Shown piece by piece: positions 50,603-61,100 of a stretch of 64,000 nt of DNA. The position numbers were made by a program, and so were the translations under genes. Origin of the DNA: Robbsia betulipollinis (GTDB taxonomy: Bacteria > Pseudomonadota > Gammaproteobacteria > Burkholderiales > Burkholderiaceae); the NCBI RefSeq assembly GCF_026624755.1, contig NZ_JAPMXC010000001.1, positions 1,956,365 to 2,020,364 on the forward strand. Direction: 5' to 3'. How positions within the stretch are numbered: the stretch's first letter is position 1; each line of letters starts with the position of its first letter. The notes beneath the pieces are model-generated. The model saw nothing but the letters and a program-made list of their open reading frames with translations. It had not been told where the DNA came from and did no database searches.

Positions 50603-51316
50603 TCAGCCGAGATCGCTTTCCCGGTCGATGTCCCGCAGCACGCCTTCGTCGCCGGTCGCGACGGCGATGAAGGCGTGCGCGTCGATCAGTGCCCGCGCGC
50701 CGGTGTCGCCGCCGAGCGCCATCAGCGCCGCGCCGTGCGCCCGGCCCCAGCCGACCGGGTGCCCGCGCCGGCCGTCGCACACCGGCGCGACGATCGATTC
50801 GTCGTTGCCGGCCGTCAGCGCCCCGGCCACCGCCTGGATGGTCGCCGGCGCGATCATCGGCATGTCGGCGAGTCCGACGATCCAGCCGGTCGGCGAGGAC
50901 GTCGCGGCGCCGTTCGCGCCAGGGGTATGTCCCGCGGCGGCGGGCGAGCCAGAGCGATCGGCGATATCGCCGGCGGCATCCTCCGCCAGGCTCGCCCGGA
51001 TCGCGAAAGCGAGGCTCGCGCCCATTCCTTCCGCGGCGTCGGGCGCCTCCACCACCTCGCATCCCGCGCGCCGCAGCCAGTCCGCCAGCGCCGCGCGCTG
51101 CGGCGCCTGCGCGTCGATGACCGCGATCACGCGCGACAGCGCGGTGCGCATGCGCCGCGCCGCGACGAAGGCCACGGGCAGGCCGATTTCCGGCCCTTCG
51201 CGCAGCGTCGCGAGCAGTTTGTTCTGGACGCCCGACGGATCGAAGCGATGCCCTTTGCCGGCGGCAAGGAGGATGCCGGTCGGCGTGGCGAGGAGGGGAG
51301 TGGCGGCGGGTTTCAT
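50603..51316 (-). CDS. MobA/MocA-like nucleotidyltransferase (molybdenum cofactor)
   Basis: 237 aa. N-terminal nucleotide-binding motif GILLAAGKGHRFDPSGVQNK, LLATLREGPEIGLPVAFVAA, metal-binding Asp in WIVGLADMPMIAPATIQAV, and CDGRRGHPVGWGRAHGAALM with GDTGARALI, which match MocA-type cytidylyltransferases that attach CMP to molybdopterin for xanthine dehydrogenase-class enzymes. A Gly/Ala/Pro insertion lies near residues 120-140. It is transcribed against the two adhesin genes that flank it, and no molybdoenzyme gene is nearby. Confidence 0.86.
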   Translation of the reverse strand: MKPAATPLLATPTGILLAAGKGHRFDPSGVQNKLLATLREGPEIGLPVAFVAARRMRTALSRVIAVIDAQAPQRAALADWLRRAGCEVVEAPDAAEGMGASLAFAIRASLAEDAAGDIADRSGSPAAAGHTPGANGAATSSPTGWIVGLADMPMIAPATIQAVAGALTAGNDESIVAPVCDGRRGHPVGWGRAHGAALMALGGDTGARALIDAHAFIAVATGDEGVLRDIDRESDLG

Positions 51317-51507
51317 GGCGCCATTGTCGCCGATTCCGGGCGGGGATAGCGCATTCGCTCGTTCGCCGGACGCGTTTCTTCAACTTTCCTGGTGCACGAA
51401 CACGATTTTTCCGGGGCGGTGACTCATCGCGGTGGAGGCCCTCATGCCGCGCCCGTCGTGATCGACGACAGCGCCCGGCGCCAGAAAATCATTCGGAATC
51501 AGGTGAC

Positions 51508-54500
51508 ATGAAGCCGCTGTCGTTTCGCAGAATATATGGGGTACGCCGGTTCGGCGCCGGCCGGCAACGTTTGTCGCGGCTCTGCGCGACGCTGCTCGCG
51601 CTGTCGGGCATCGGCTGCGGCGGCATGGCCTGGGCGACGACCTATCACGACACGACGGTCGAAGGCCCCCAGGGGCTGCAGGTGGTGGGGTCTGGCGACA
51701 CTTCCTACGACACGACGGTCAATTCCGGCGGCCTGGAAACCGTGAGCGACGGTGGGTTCAGCACGGTCACGACGGTCAATTCGAGCGGGGCGCAGATCGT
51801 GTATGACAGCGGCAATGCGTTCGGCACGGTCGTCAACGCGTACGGAAACCAATACCTCTCCGCCGGGGGGGTGGCCACGAGTGCCCACATCTACGCCAAC
51901 GGCAGGCAGATCGTATTTGCCTCGGGCAATGCCACCGACTCGACGCTCGAATCCGGTGCGACGTTGGTCGTCAACCCCGGCGGGATGGCGCTGGGTTCGG
52001 TCGTCCTGTCGGGCGGCGTCGTATCCGCCGGAGGCGACGGCGCGCGCGTGACCGGCACGGTGCTCGACGGCGGCAAGCAGATACTGGTCGACGGCGCGAC
52101 GGCAAGCGGCACGGTGATCGATGCGGGCGGCGCGGAAGGCGTGTACGCGTACGGCGTCACCCTGGGCACGGTCGTCAGCGTGGGGGGAACGCAAATCGTG
52201 TTCTCCCTGGGCGTCGCCTCCGGCACGACGATCGAGGCCGGTGCCACGCTGGCGGTCGTCGCGGGCGGGTCGGCGACGGCGATCGACCAACGTGCCGGCG
52301 CGGCGCTGGCGACCGATGCCGGCGCGACGCTGGACGGCGTCAATGCCATGGGCGATTTCGCGATCGCCCATGGCGTGGCGACACATCTGCTGCTGGAAAA
52401 TGGCGGCAATCTGCAGGTGAACGCGGGCCAGTCGGCATCGGCGACCTTCGTCGGCGCGAACGGTATGTTGAACGTCGTCGATGGCGGTCTTTCCCAGGCG
52501 GCCATCGTTACCGCGGGAGGGACGGCATTCGTCTCGGGCGCCGGCGCGTCGGCTTCGGGCTCGATCCTCAGCGGCGGCCTGCAAATACTCTTCGACGGCG
52601 GCGCGGCGAGCGGCACGCGCGTCGGTGCCGGCGGCCGGGAAGTGGTGGCGTTGGGCGGCAGCGCGTCGGGGACCATGGTGAACGCCGGTGGGACGCAAAA
52701 TGTCCTGGCCGGTGGCGTCGCGGGTGCCACGATCGTCAACGTCACGGGCTTGCAGTATGTGCTGTCGGGCGGCTCGGCCGTTGATACGACGATCAACAGG
52801 GGTGGCGAGATCCGGGTCGCGGCGGGCGGCGTGGGCACCGGTATTTCCCAGCTCGCCGGCGCGGCGCTGGTGACCGATGCCGGCGCGACGCTGGACGGCG
52901 TGAATGCCTCCGGCAGTTTTACGGTATCCAGCGGCGTCGCCACGCATCTGCTGCTGGAGAACGGCGGCAGCCTGCAGGTGAACGCGGGCCAGTCGGCGAT
53001 CGGGACCCGGGTCAATGAAAGCGGGTTGTTGCATATCGGCGCTTCCGGTACATCGCGCGATGCGATCGTCGCCGCGAATGGCGAGGCATCCGTCGGGGGC
53101 AATGGCGCGACGGCGATCGGCTCGATCCTCGACGGCGGTACGCAGACGGTATCCAACGGCGCGACGGCGGTCGTCACCCGGATCAATGCCGGTGGCGAGG
53201 AAGCCGTGGCCTCCGGCGGCACCACCTCGATGAGCGTCGTGAACACGGGCGGCACGCAAACCGTGGCGTTGGGCGGCATCGCCATCGCCACGACCGTGAA
53301 CGCGAACGGCGTGCAGAACGTGTCGGGAGGCGTCGCCGAAGCGACGACCGTGAACGCGAACGGCATGCAGAACGTGCTGGCGGGCGGCGCCGCGTTGAAT
53401 GCGCGGATCAACGACGGCGGCACGCAAATGGTCTACAGCGCCGGCGTGGCCACCGGTACGACCGTGGCCACGGGCGGAGCGCAAGTGGTGGCGACTGGCG
53501 GTCTGGCAAACGGCACGACGCTCGCCGGCGGCACGCAGACGATCGACGCCGGTGGTGCCGCGTCGAACACGGTGATCTCGAACAACGGCACGCAGACCAT
53601 CGCCGCCGGCGGCGTCAGCAACGGCATCGCAGTCGGCGTGGGCAGCGTGGTGATCGACGGCACCGCGTCGAACCTGTCGCTCCGCACGGGGGCGGTGGTC
53701 ACCGGTACCGGCGTCGTCGCCTCGGACCTGAGCGCGACGCAGGGCAGCACCATCGCGGCCGGCACGCCGGGCGCCGGCTTGAGCGTGAACGGCACTCTGA
53801 CGTTCGCGGCCGGTTCGACCTATGCGGTCACGGTGAACCCGGCGTCCGCGGCCGGCGCCGTGGCGCCCTCCGTCATGGCGCAGCGCGCGAACGCGGCGGC
53901 CAGCCCGGTCGTGCTGGCCGCCGGCGGCGCGCCGTCGAGCGGCATCACCCGCGTCGCCGGCGACCTGACGATCGCACCCGGGGCGCGGCTGGTGCTGAGT
54001 GCGAACCCGGGCCGATATTCGCCTCGCGAGACGTTCACGATCCTCACCTATCAGGGCAGCGAATCCGGCGCCTTCGGCACGATCGACAGCGATTTCGCCT
54101 TCGTGACGCCGAACCTCGGCTACACCGGCGGCGCCGTCACGGTCACCCTGGCGATGGCCCCGAACGCCGACTTCGCCTCGGTCGCGACCCACGACAACCC
54201 GCGCAGCGTCGCGCAGGCGCTGATGAACATTCTGCGCGCGGGCGGCAACGGCCTGACCGATGCGCTGCTCACGGCCAGCGCGACGCAGGCGCAAGGCGCG
54301 TTGACGCAGATGTCGGGCGATGCGGCGGTCGCGTTCCGGCAGATCGCCGAGCGCCGGATGGACCAGGCGCAGGGCGTGGTCGACAACCGGCTGACGAGCG
54401 AGGTGGGCGATGCGGGCGGCGCCGGCGCGGCCGGGGCCGCTGACGCCCGGGCGGCGCGGCGCGATGTCTGGGCGCAGGCCAGCTACCAGAACGCGCGCAC

Positions 54501-55311
54501 CGGCGGTAACGACGCCTCGGGCGCGGGCGCCACCCTCGACCGCGCGTCGGCGCTGACCATCGGCCATGACCGGGCGATCACGCCGTCGGTGCGCGTGGGC
54601 GCGGCGGTGATGCTCAACCACGACACGGTCGGCTTCAGCGAGCGCGGTGCGAACGCACGCCTCGACGGCGCTCAGGCCCTGTTGTATGGCGCCTTCACGC
54701 CGGTGAATTCGTCGCTCTATGTCAACGGCATCGCGAGCTACGGCTGGTGGGAGAACACGTTGTCGCGGCAGGTCACGCTGGGGGCGTTGTCCGGCGGGAC
54801 GCGCGGGAGCTTCGACACCACCGGCGAATCGCTGTATGTGGAGACGGGTCTGAAGCTGAATAGTCCGCTCGGCCCGGCGCAGCCGTATGCCGGCGTGAAG
54901 GTGGGGCGCTACCAGCAGCAGGGCGGCACGGAAAGCACGACGGCGGGATCGGACCTTTTCAACCTGCGCTACGACAGCGCGCATTCCACGGCGGTGTCCA
55001 GCGTGCTCGGCGTGCGCGTTGGCCGGGCCGGTGCCACGCTGCTGGGGCATGCGGTCGACTGGCAGGCGGATATGTCCTGGCAGCATCGTTTCGGCGCGAC
55101 GAACACCTCGCTCGATGCGGCTTTCGTGAACGCCCCCTTGGCGACGTACCGGATCAACGGTGCGAAGATGGATGCCGACGCGCTGCGCCTCCTGCTGGGC
55201 GGCAAGTGGCACGTCAACCCGTCGACGACGCTGTTCGCCAATCTCGGCGGATCGGTCGGGAGCACGACGAAAGCGTATGGCGGCAACGTCGGCGTGCAGT
55301 GGCAGTGGTGA
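51508..55311 (+). CDS. AIDA/Ag43-type autotransporter adhesin 3
   Basis: 1267 aa, leader MKPLSFRRIYGVRRFGAGRQ and signal core ending GMAWA. The passenger (about residues 40-920) has degenerate GGxxxVxxGGxAxGTxV repeats and two copies of a unit ending THLLLENGG.LQVNAGQSA. The barrel begins near RRDVWAQASYQNARTGGNDA and ends WQW; it is more diverged from adhesins 1 and 2 than they are from each other. An uncommon repeat order and a separate promoter region (no copy of the 42776 block) suggest an older duplicate. Same predicted function as the others. Confidence 0.92.
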   Translation: MKPLSFRRIYGVRRFGAGRQRLSRLCATLLALSGIGCGGMAWATTYHDTTVEGPQGLQVVGSGDTSYDTTVNSGGLETVSDGGFSTVTTVNSSGAQIVYDSGNAFGTVVNAYGNQYLSAGGVATSAHIYANGRQIVFASGNATDSTLESGATLVVNPGGMALGSVVLSGGVVSAGGDGARVTGTVLDGGKQILVDGATASGTVIDAGGAEGVYAYGVTLGTVVSVGGTQIVFSLGVASGTTIEAGATLAVVAGGSATAIDQRAGAALATDAGATLDGVNAMGDFAIAHGVATHLLLENGGNLQVNAGQSASATFVGANGMLNVVDGGLSQAAIVTAGGTAFVSGAGASASGSILSGGLQILFDGGAASGTRVGAGGREVVALGGSASGTMVNAGGTQNVLAGGVAGATIVNVTGLQYVLSGGSAVDTTINRGGEIRVAAGGVGTGISQLAGAALVTDAGATLDGVNASGSFTVSSGVATHLLLENGGSLQVNAGQSAIGTRVNESGLLHIGASGTSRDAIVAANGEASVGGNGATAIGSILDGGTQTVSNGATAVVTRINAGGEEAVASGGTTSMSVVNTGGTQTVALGGIAIATTVNANGVQNVSGGVAEATTVNANGMQNVLAGGAALNARINDGGTQMVYSAGVATGTTVATGGAQVVATGGLANGTTLAGGTQTIDAGGAASNTVISNNGTQTIAAGGVSNGIAVGVGSVVIDGTASNLSLRTGAVVTGTGVVASDLSATQGSTIAAGTPGAGLSVNGTLTFAAGSTYAVTVNPASAAGAVAPSVMAQRANAAASPVVLAAGGAPSSGITRVAGDLTIAPGARLVLSANPGRYSPRETFTILTYQGSESGAFGTIDSDFAFVTPNLGYTGGAVTVTLAMAPNADFASVATHDNPRSVAQALMNILRAGGNGLTDALLTASATQAQGALTQMSGDAAVAFRQIAERRMDQAQGVVDNRLTSEVGDAGGAGAAGAADARAARRDVWAQASYQNARTGGNDASGAGATLDRASALTIGHDRAITPSVRVGAAVMLNHDTVGFSERGANARLDGAQALLYGAFTPVNSSLYVNGIASYGWWENTLSRQVTLGALSGGTRGSFDTTGESLYVETGLKLNSPLGPAQPYAGVKVGRYQQQGGTESTTAGSDLFNLRYDSAHSTAVSSVLGVRVGRAGATLLGHAVDWQADMSWQHRFGATNTSLDAAFVNAPLATYRINGAKMDADALRLLLGGKWHVNPSTTLFANLGGSVGSTTKAYGGNVGVQWQW

Positions 55312-55408
55312 GGCGGGCGCTGATGAGATAGACGGCGAACGGACAGGCACTTTTTCTCGACACGGGCCGGGGCGGCCGGGAGAACGGACATTTCCATTCA
55401 CGGGAGGC

Positions 55409-55433
55409 GGAACACCGGCGAGTGGCGCGTTAC
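55409..55433 (+). promoter_or_regulatory. GGAAC-N16-TTAC motif at the heptosyltransferase gene
   Basis: GGAAC (55409-55413), 16 bases, TTAC (55430-55433), the same elements and spacing as the four T3SS-linked motifs. It overlaps the GTG annotated as start at 55422, so if it is a promoter, translation must begin further right (GTG 55476 or 55509). Confidence 0.4.
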
Positions 55434-56846
55434 TCAACAAACGTCATCCACCTCGCGGCCTTACTCGATACCATCGTGTCCAAGCAACCCCGTCCGATCC
55501 CGTCCTCCGTGAAGTTCGTCCGAAAAGGCGCCTCTCTGCCGTCGCCGTGTGCGACGCCCGTGGTCGACGCCGCGCCGCGCGACGCGTTCAGCAGTTCCAC
55601 CACCCCGTCCGCCGTCCCCGTCGTCACCCCGTTCAAACCCTTCGTCGCCGCGCCCGCCATCCCTACCCAGGCGGGGCCGGAGTCGATCCGCTTCGATTTC
55701 AACGATGGCTGCCGGGTCACCTTTCCCGGGGGCCAGTGGCACGTGCGGCTGCGCGACCGCGTGACCGGCAACGTGCTGTTCGAGACGGATATCGGCGCGG
55801 GCAGCGTCGCCAGCGCGAAAAAGTATTACGTGCCGTTCGAGATCGATGTCCACTCGGACGGCAGGCCGGTGCTGCAGCACACGTTCGACCCGAGAAATCG
55901 GCCGGTGCTGGTCCAGTTTCCGGTTGGCACGCTCGGCGACCTGATGGGCTGGTTTCCGTATGCGGCCAAATTCCAGGAAAAGCATGGTTGCGAGCTGACC
56001 TGCTCGATGTCCGCGCGGATCATTCCGCTGTTCAAGGCCTGCTATCCGTCGATCCGTTTCATCACGCCGGAGGAGGTCGTCGCCGAGGACTTCTATGCGA
56101 CCTACCGGATCGGCCTGTTCTTTCACGACGACGCGCACATCTTCCAGCCCTGCGACTTCCGGATCGTCGGCCTGCACCATACCGCCGCCTACATCCTGGG
56201 CGTCGACATGGACGAAACGCCCCCGCTGCTGGACTACGTGGGCGACGCGGGCGACGCGGGCGACGCGGGCGGCGATACCCGGCCGATCCCGGAAAAGTAC
56301 GTCTGCGTCGCCAGCCAGGCATCCACGCAATGCAAATACTGGAACAATCCGTCGGGCTGGCGCGAGGTCGTCGCTTTCCTGAAGGAGCATGGCTACCGCG
56401 TGATCTGCATCGATCAGAAACCGGTCCACGGTCACGGCATGGTCTGGAATCATCTGCCGTACGGCGCCGAGGACCAGACCGGTGACCGGCCGCTGACCGA
56501 GCGCGCGCGCTGGCTGAAGCATGCCGATTTCTTTGTCGGCCTGGGCAGCGGCCTGAGTTGGCTGGCCTGGGCCACGGGCACCCCGGTGGTCATGATCAGC
56601 GGTTTCTCGCACCCCAGCACCGAATTCGCCACGCCGCACCGGGTCATCAACTATCACACCTGCAATAGCTGCTGGAACGACGTACGGGTGCATTTCGACC
56701 ATCAGGATTTCCTCTGGTGTCCACGCCATGCCGGCACGGATCGCCAGTTCGAATGCACGCGGCTCATCACCAGCGAGCAGGTGAAGGCGACGATCCGCGG
56801 CGTGCCGGGGTTCGCGGCGCTTGCGAACCCGCCCGGCGTTGCCTGA
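55422..56846 (+). CDS. Bacterial autotransporter heptosyltransferase (TibC/Aah family)
   Basis: 474 aa at most. The N-terminal 80 residues are low complexity. The enzyme starts with IRFDFNDGCRVTFPGGQWHV and contains RPVLVQFPVGTLGDLMGWFP, KHGCELTCSMSARIIPLFKA, CVASQASTQCKYWNNPSGWR, VGLGSGLSWLAWATGTPVVM and a four-cysteine iron-finger near the end (Cys 414, 417, 433, 445 in TCNSCWND, LWCPRH and FECTRLI) known from TibC. It transfers heptose from ADP-heptose to Ser/Thr in autotransporter passengers in the cytoplasm. It lies 110 bp after adhesin 3. A 9-bp repeat gives GDAGDAGDAG in a loop. GTG 55422 is uncertain. Confidence 0.92.
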   Translation: MARYSTNVIHLAALLDTIVSKQPRPIPSSVKFVRKGASLPSPCATPVVDAAPRDAFSSSTTPSAVPVVTPFKPFVAAPAIPTQAGPESIRFDFNDGCRVTFPGGQWHVRLRDRVTGNVLFETDIGAGSVASAKKYYVPFEIDVHSDGRPVLQHTFDPRNRPVLVQFPVGTLGDLMGWFPYAAKFQEKHGCELTCSMSARIIPLFKACYPSIRFITPEEVVAEDFYATYRIGLFFHDDAHIFQPCDFRIVGLHHTAAYILGVDMDETPPLLDYVGDAGDAGDAGGDTRPIPEKYVCVASQASTQCKYWNNPSGWREVVAFLKEHGYRVICIDQKPVHGHGMVWNHLPYGAEDQTGDRPLTERARWLKHADFFVGLGSGLSWLAWATGTPVVMISGFSHPSTEFATPHRVINYHTCNSCWNDVRVHFDHQDFLWCPRHAGTDRQFECTRLITSEQVKATIRGVPGFAALANPPGVA

Positions 56847-56993
56847 GCGCGGCGATATCGCGCAGCAGCGCATCGGCGCCTGGTTTACCATGGGCGCAGC
56901 CGCGGTCTCGAAAGGGGAGAAGACCCGAATCGCGGCAGCCGGCGCGGCTTGACCGCTGCGCCATCCTGTCCGTCGACCCATGGCGAACCGCGC

Positions 56994-57857
56994 ATGCGCA
57001 TCCGCTCGACTCTTTCGCTGTCCCTCCTGTTGCTCACCAGCGCCTGCGCCTGGCCGGTGAAACGCCTGTCGCAGTCGCCCAACGCGCTCTGGGCGATCAC
57101 GCACGGCATGTGCGTGCCGAACGTCGCCCGCACCGGCTCCCCGTCGCCCTGCGCCGAAGTGGACACCGCCGCCGGTTTCGTCGTCATCAAGGACATCCGC
57201 GGGCGCTCGCAGCACCTGCTGATTCCCACCGCGCGCGTCTCCGGTATCGAAAGCCCGATGCTGCTGCGGCCCGGCGCGTCGAACTATTTCTTCGATGCCT
57301 GGGCGAAGCGCGATTACGTGATCGCCACGTTGGGCAAGCCGTTGTCGGACGACGAACTCAGTCTGGCGATCAATCCGACGACGGCGCGTTCGCAGGATCA
57401 ACTGCACATCCATATCGACTGCATCCGTCCCGATGCACGCCGCGGACTGGCCGCCGACGACGCGCGGATCACCGGCCAATGGTCCGACTGGGCCTGGCAC
57501 GGCAGGACGTACCGCGTGCGCCGCCTCGCCGCGGACCAGCTGCGCGACACCGACCTGTTTCAGCTGGTGGCCGCGCAGATCCCGGACGCCGCCGCCGACA
57601 TGGGCACGCAGACGATTTTCGTGACCGGCGCGGCGAATCGCGATGCCGTGGCGCCGTACGTCACGGGCGCCGACGCGCAAAAGCCCGGAAGCGCCGCCGC
57701 GACCATCCCCGACCCGCACGCGAAGGATCTCTACATCGTGGTCTGGCGGGTGCGCCGCGCCAGCGGCGACGGCCAGGGCGCCGAGCGGCTGCAGGATCAT
57801 GCGTGCACGGTGGCCGATGCGCCCGCCGCGCCGCCGGGGGCGCTCGCGCGGCCCTGA
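56994..57857 (+). CDS. cdh: CDP-diacylglycerol diphosphatase (lipoprotein)
   Basis: 287 aa; ATG at 56994. Signal with lipobox-like LLLLTSACAW. Matches E. coli Cdh throughout: SPCAEVDTAAGFVVIKDIRG, HLLIPTARVSGIESPMLLRP, LSLAINPTTARSQDQLHIHI with DCIRPD (HIT-like catalytic histidines), and near the end QDHACTV. It hydrolyses CDP-diacylglycerol to phosphatidate and CMP at the membrane. It is monocistronic; the heptosyltransferase stop lies 148 bp upstream. Confidence 0.92.
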   Translation: MRIRSTLSLSLLLLTSACAWPVKRLSQSPNALWAITHGMCVPNVARTGSPSPCAEVDTAAGFVVIKDIRGRSQHLLIPTARVSGIESPMLLRPGASNYFFDAWAKRDYVIATLGKPLSDDELSLAINPTTARSQDQLHIHIDCIRPDARRGLAADDARITGQWSDWAWHGRTYRVRRLAADQLRDTDLFQLVAAQIPDAAADMGTQTIFVTGAANRDAVAPYVTGADAQKPGSAAATIPDPHAKDLYIVVWRVRRASGDGQGAERLQDHACTVADAPAAPPGALARP

Positions 57858-58104
57858 AGCGCAAGCCCCCGTCCCCGGTCACGCGAACCCCGCCCTTGCA
57901 GTACAATTCGCTTTTTTCAGGGCGATGCATAGCCGCCGCCGATCGGCAGCCATTCTTGCCGTGGCGGGCGTGCGGGCGTGTGTCGTCGGCCGTCCCGTTT
58001 CCATGAAAATCGCGCGCCGGACCGGGCCGCCCCTCGCGGCGCCCGGCCGGCCGACCCCGCGGCCCCGTCTCCGGGCCTGCCTGTCCGGCCGCAACGCCGG
58101 TCAA

Positions 58105-58110
58105 TACAAT
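58105..58110 (+). promoter_or_regulatory. Possible -10 element immediately before the oxidoreductase start
   Basis: TACAAT at 58105-58110, eight bases before the ATG at 58119, in an otherwise very GC-rich gap (57858-58118). Transcription would start at or next to the ATG. No -35 of quality is visible and no ribosome site precedes the ATG. Confidence 0.35.
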
Positions 58111-58118
58111 AGTCGAAA

Positions 58119-61100
58119 ATGAACGCTCCCCAGATATTCGATCCGAGCGGCATGCCGGTGGTCCCCGGCGGCGGCGTCGATCTGCATGGCGAAACGCGCC
58201 TGCGCGAGATCCCGTACAACTACACCTCGTTTTCCGATCGCGAGATCGTCATCCGGCTGCTCGGCGACGAGGCGTGGCAGGCCCTCTCCGGGCTGCGCGA
58301 CGAACGTCGCACCGGCCGCTCCGCGCGCATGCTGTACGAGGTGCTGGGCGATATCTGGGTGGTCCAGCGCAATCCCTATCTGCAGGACGACCTGCTGGAA
58401 AACCCCAGGCGCCGGCAGTTGCTCGTCGACGCGCTGAACCACCGGCTCGGCGAGATCGAGAAACGCCGCCGCGCGGACCTCAACGCGCATGACGACGCGG
58501 CCGGACGCGAGCGCGCCGCCCGGGTCGAGACCCTGGTGAGCACGGCACGCCGCGCGGTGGGCGACTTCGCCGACGAATTCGCCCGTACCGCCGAGCTGCG
58601 CAAGCGCGCCGCGCGCGTGCTCGGCAAATACACGCAGAAGGACAACATCAAGTTCGATGGCCTGTCGCGCGTCTCGCACGTGACGGACGCCACCGACTGG
58701 CGCGTCGAGTATCCGTTCGTCGTGCTGACCCCGGACACCGAGGCCGAGATGACCGGCATCGTGCGTGCCTGTTTCGAACTCGGGCTGACGGTGATCCCGC
58801 GCGGCGGCGGCACCGGCTATACGGGCGGCGCCTTGCCGCTCACGCCGTTCGCCGCGGTCATCAACACCGAGAAGCTGGAACAGCTGGGCGAGGTCGAGCG
58901 CACGATGCTGCCCGGGCTCGACCACGCGGTGGCGACGATTTTCTCCGGCGCGGGCGTGGTCACCCGCCGCGTCACCGAGGCCGCGGAAAAGGCCGGCTTC
59001 GTCTTCGCGGTCGATCCGACCTCGCTCGACGCGTCGTGCGTGGGCGGCAACGTCGCGATGAACGCCGGCGGCAAGAAGGCCGTGCTGTGGGGCACCGCGC
59101 TCGACAATCTCGCCTGGTGGCGGATGGTCGACCCGAACGGCGACTGGCTCGAAATCACGCGCCTCGACCACAACATGGGCAAGATCCACGACATCGACGT
59201 CGCGCGGTTCGAGCTGCACTGGTTCGACGGCCGGCACGCGCCGGGCCAGACCCTGCTGCGCCGCGAGACGCTCGACATCGCCGGCAAGCGCTTCCGCAAG
59301 GAAGGCCTCGGCAAGGACGTCACCGACAAATTCCTCGCCGGCCTGCCCGGCGTGCAGAAGGAAGGCTGCGACGGCCTGATCACCAGCGCGCGCTGGGTGC
59401 TGCACAAGATGCCCGCGCACACGCGCACCGTCTGTCTCGAATTTTTCGGCCAGGCGCGCGACGCGATCCCGTCGATCGTCGAGATCAAGGATTACCTGTT
59501 CGAGACGTCGAAACGCGGCGGGGCGATCCTCGCCGGCCTGGAGCATCTGGACGAGCGCTATCTGCGCGCGGTCGGCTACGCCACCAAGTCCAAGCGCAAC
59601 GCGTTTCCGAAGATGGTGCTGATCGGCGACATCGTCGGCGACGATGCCGACGCGGTCGCGCACGCCACCTCGGAGGTGGTGCGCATGGCCAACGGCAAGA
59701 GCGGCGAGGGCTTCGTCGCCGTCAGCGCCGAGGCGCGCAAGCGTTTCTGGCTCGACCGCTCGCGCACCGCCGCGATCGCCAAGCACACCAACGCCTTCAA
59801 GATCAACGAGGACGTCGTCATCCCGCTGAACCGGATGGGCGAATACACCGACGGCATCGAACGCATCAATATCGAGCTGTCGCTGAAGAACAAGCTGCAA
59901 CTGGTCGATGCGCTCGACGCGTTTTTCCGGGCGGGCGACCTGCCGCTGGGCAAAAGCGACGACGCCAACGAGATTCCCAGCGCGGAGCTGCTCGAGGACC
60001 GGGTCAGCCATGCGTTGGCGCTCATCGCCGCGGTGCGGGCGCGCTGGACCTATGTGCGCGACCATCTCGACGAGGCGCTCGCAAGCGCCCGCCCGCGCCT
60101 GGTGGCGCTGCTGACGGCGGCGCAAACCGTCCAGGCGGATGACCCGTCCGGCGCCCAGGCTGGCGGCGCCCGAATCGCCACCCCGGCCGATGCGCTCGAC
60201 GCCGTCTTCGCCAGCCGCCTGGCCGCGCAGCCCGACGCGACGCTGTTCCACCTCGCGCAGGACCGCACCGTGCGGATCTCGTGGAAGACCGAGATCCGCG
60301 CCGAACTGCGCGCCATCTTCAACGGCGGCGAATTCAAGCCGATCCTGGACGCCGTGCAGGCGCTGCACAAGCAGGTGCTGCGCGGACGCGTCTTCGTCGC
60401 CCTGCACATGCACGCCGGTGACGGCAATGTGCACACGAACCTGCCGGTGAACTCCGACAACTACGCGATGCTGCAGGACGCGCACGCGGCCGTGTCGCGC
60501 ATCATGGCGCTCGCGCGCTCGCTCGACGGCGTGATTTCCGGCGAGCACGGCATCGGCGTGACCAAGCTCGAATTCCTCACGGAAGACGAGATCGCCGAAT
60601 TCCGCGCCTACAAGCTGCGCGTCGATCCCCAGGGCCGCTTCAACAAGGGCAAGCTGATGGCCGGCGCGGATCTGCGCAACGCCTACACGCCGAGCTTCGG
60701 GCTGATGGGCTTCGAATCGCTGATCATGCAGCAGTCCGACATCGGCGCGATCGCCGACAGCATCAAGGACTGCCTGCGCTGCGGCAAGTGCAAGCCGGTC
60801 TGCGCCACGCACGTGCCGCGCGCGAACCTGCTGTACAGCCCGCGCAACAAGATCCTCGCGACCTCGCTGCTGATCGAGGCCTTTCTGTACGAGGAGCAGA
60901 CGCGCCGGGGCGTGTCGATCAAGCACTGGGACGAGTTTACCGACGTCGCCGACCACTGCACCGTCTGTCACAAGTGCGTCACGCCGTGCCCGGTGAAGAT
61001 CGATTTCGGCGACGTATCGATGAATATGCGCAACCTGCTGCGCAAGATGGGCAAGAAGAAGTTCAATCCCGGCGCGAGCGCGGCGATGTTCTTCCTGAAT

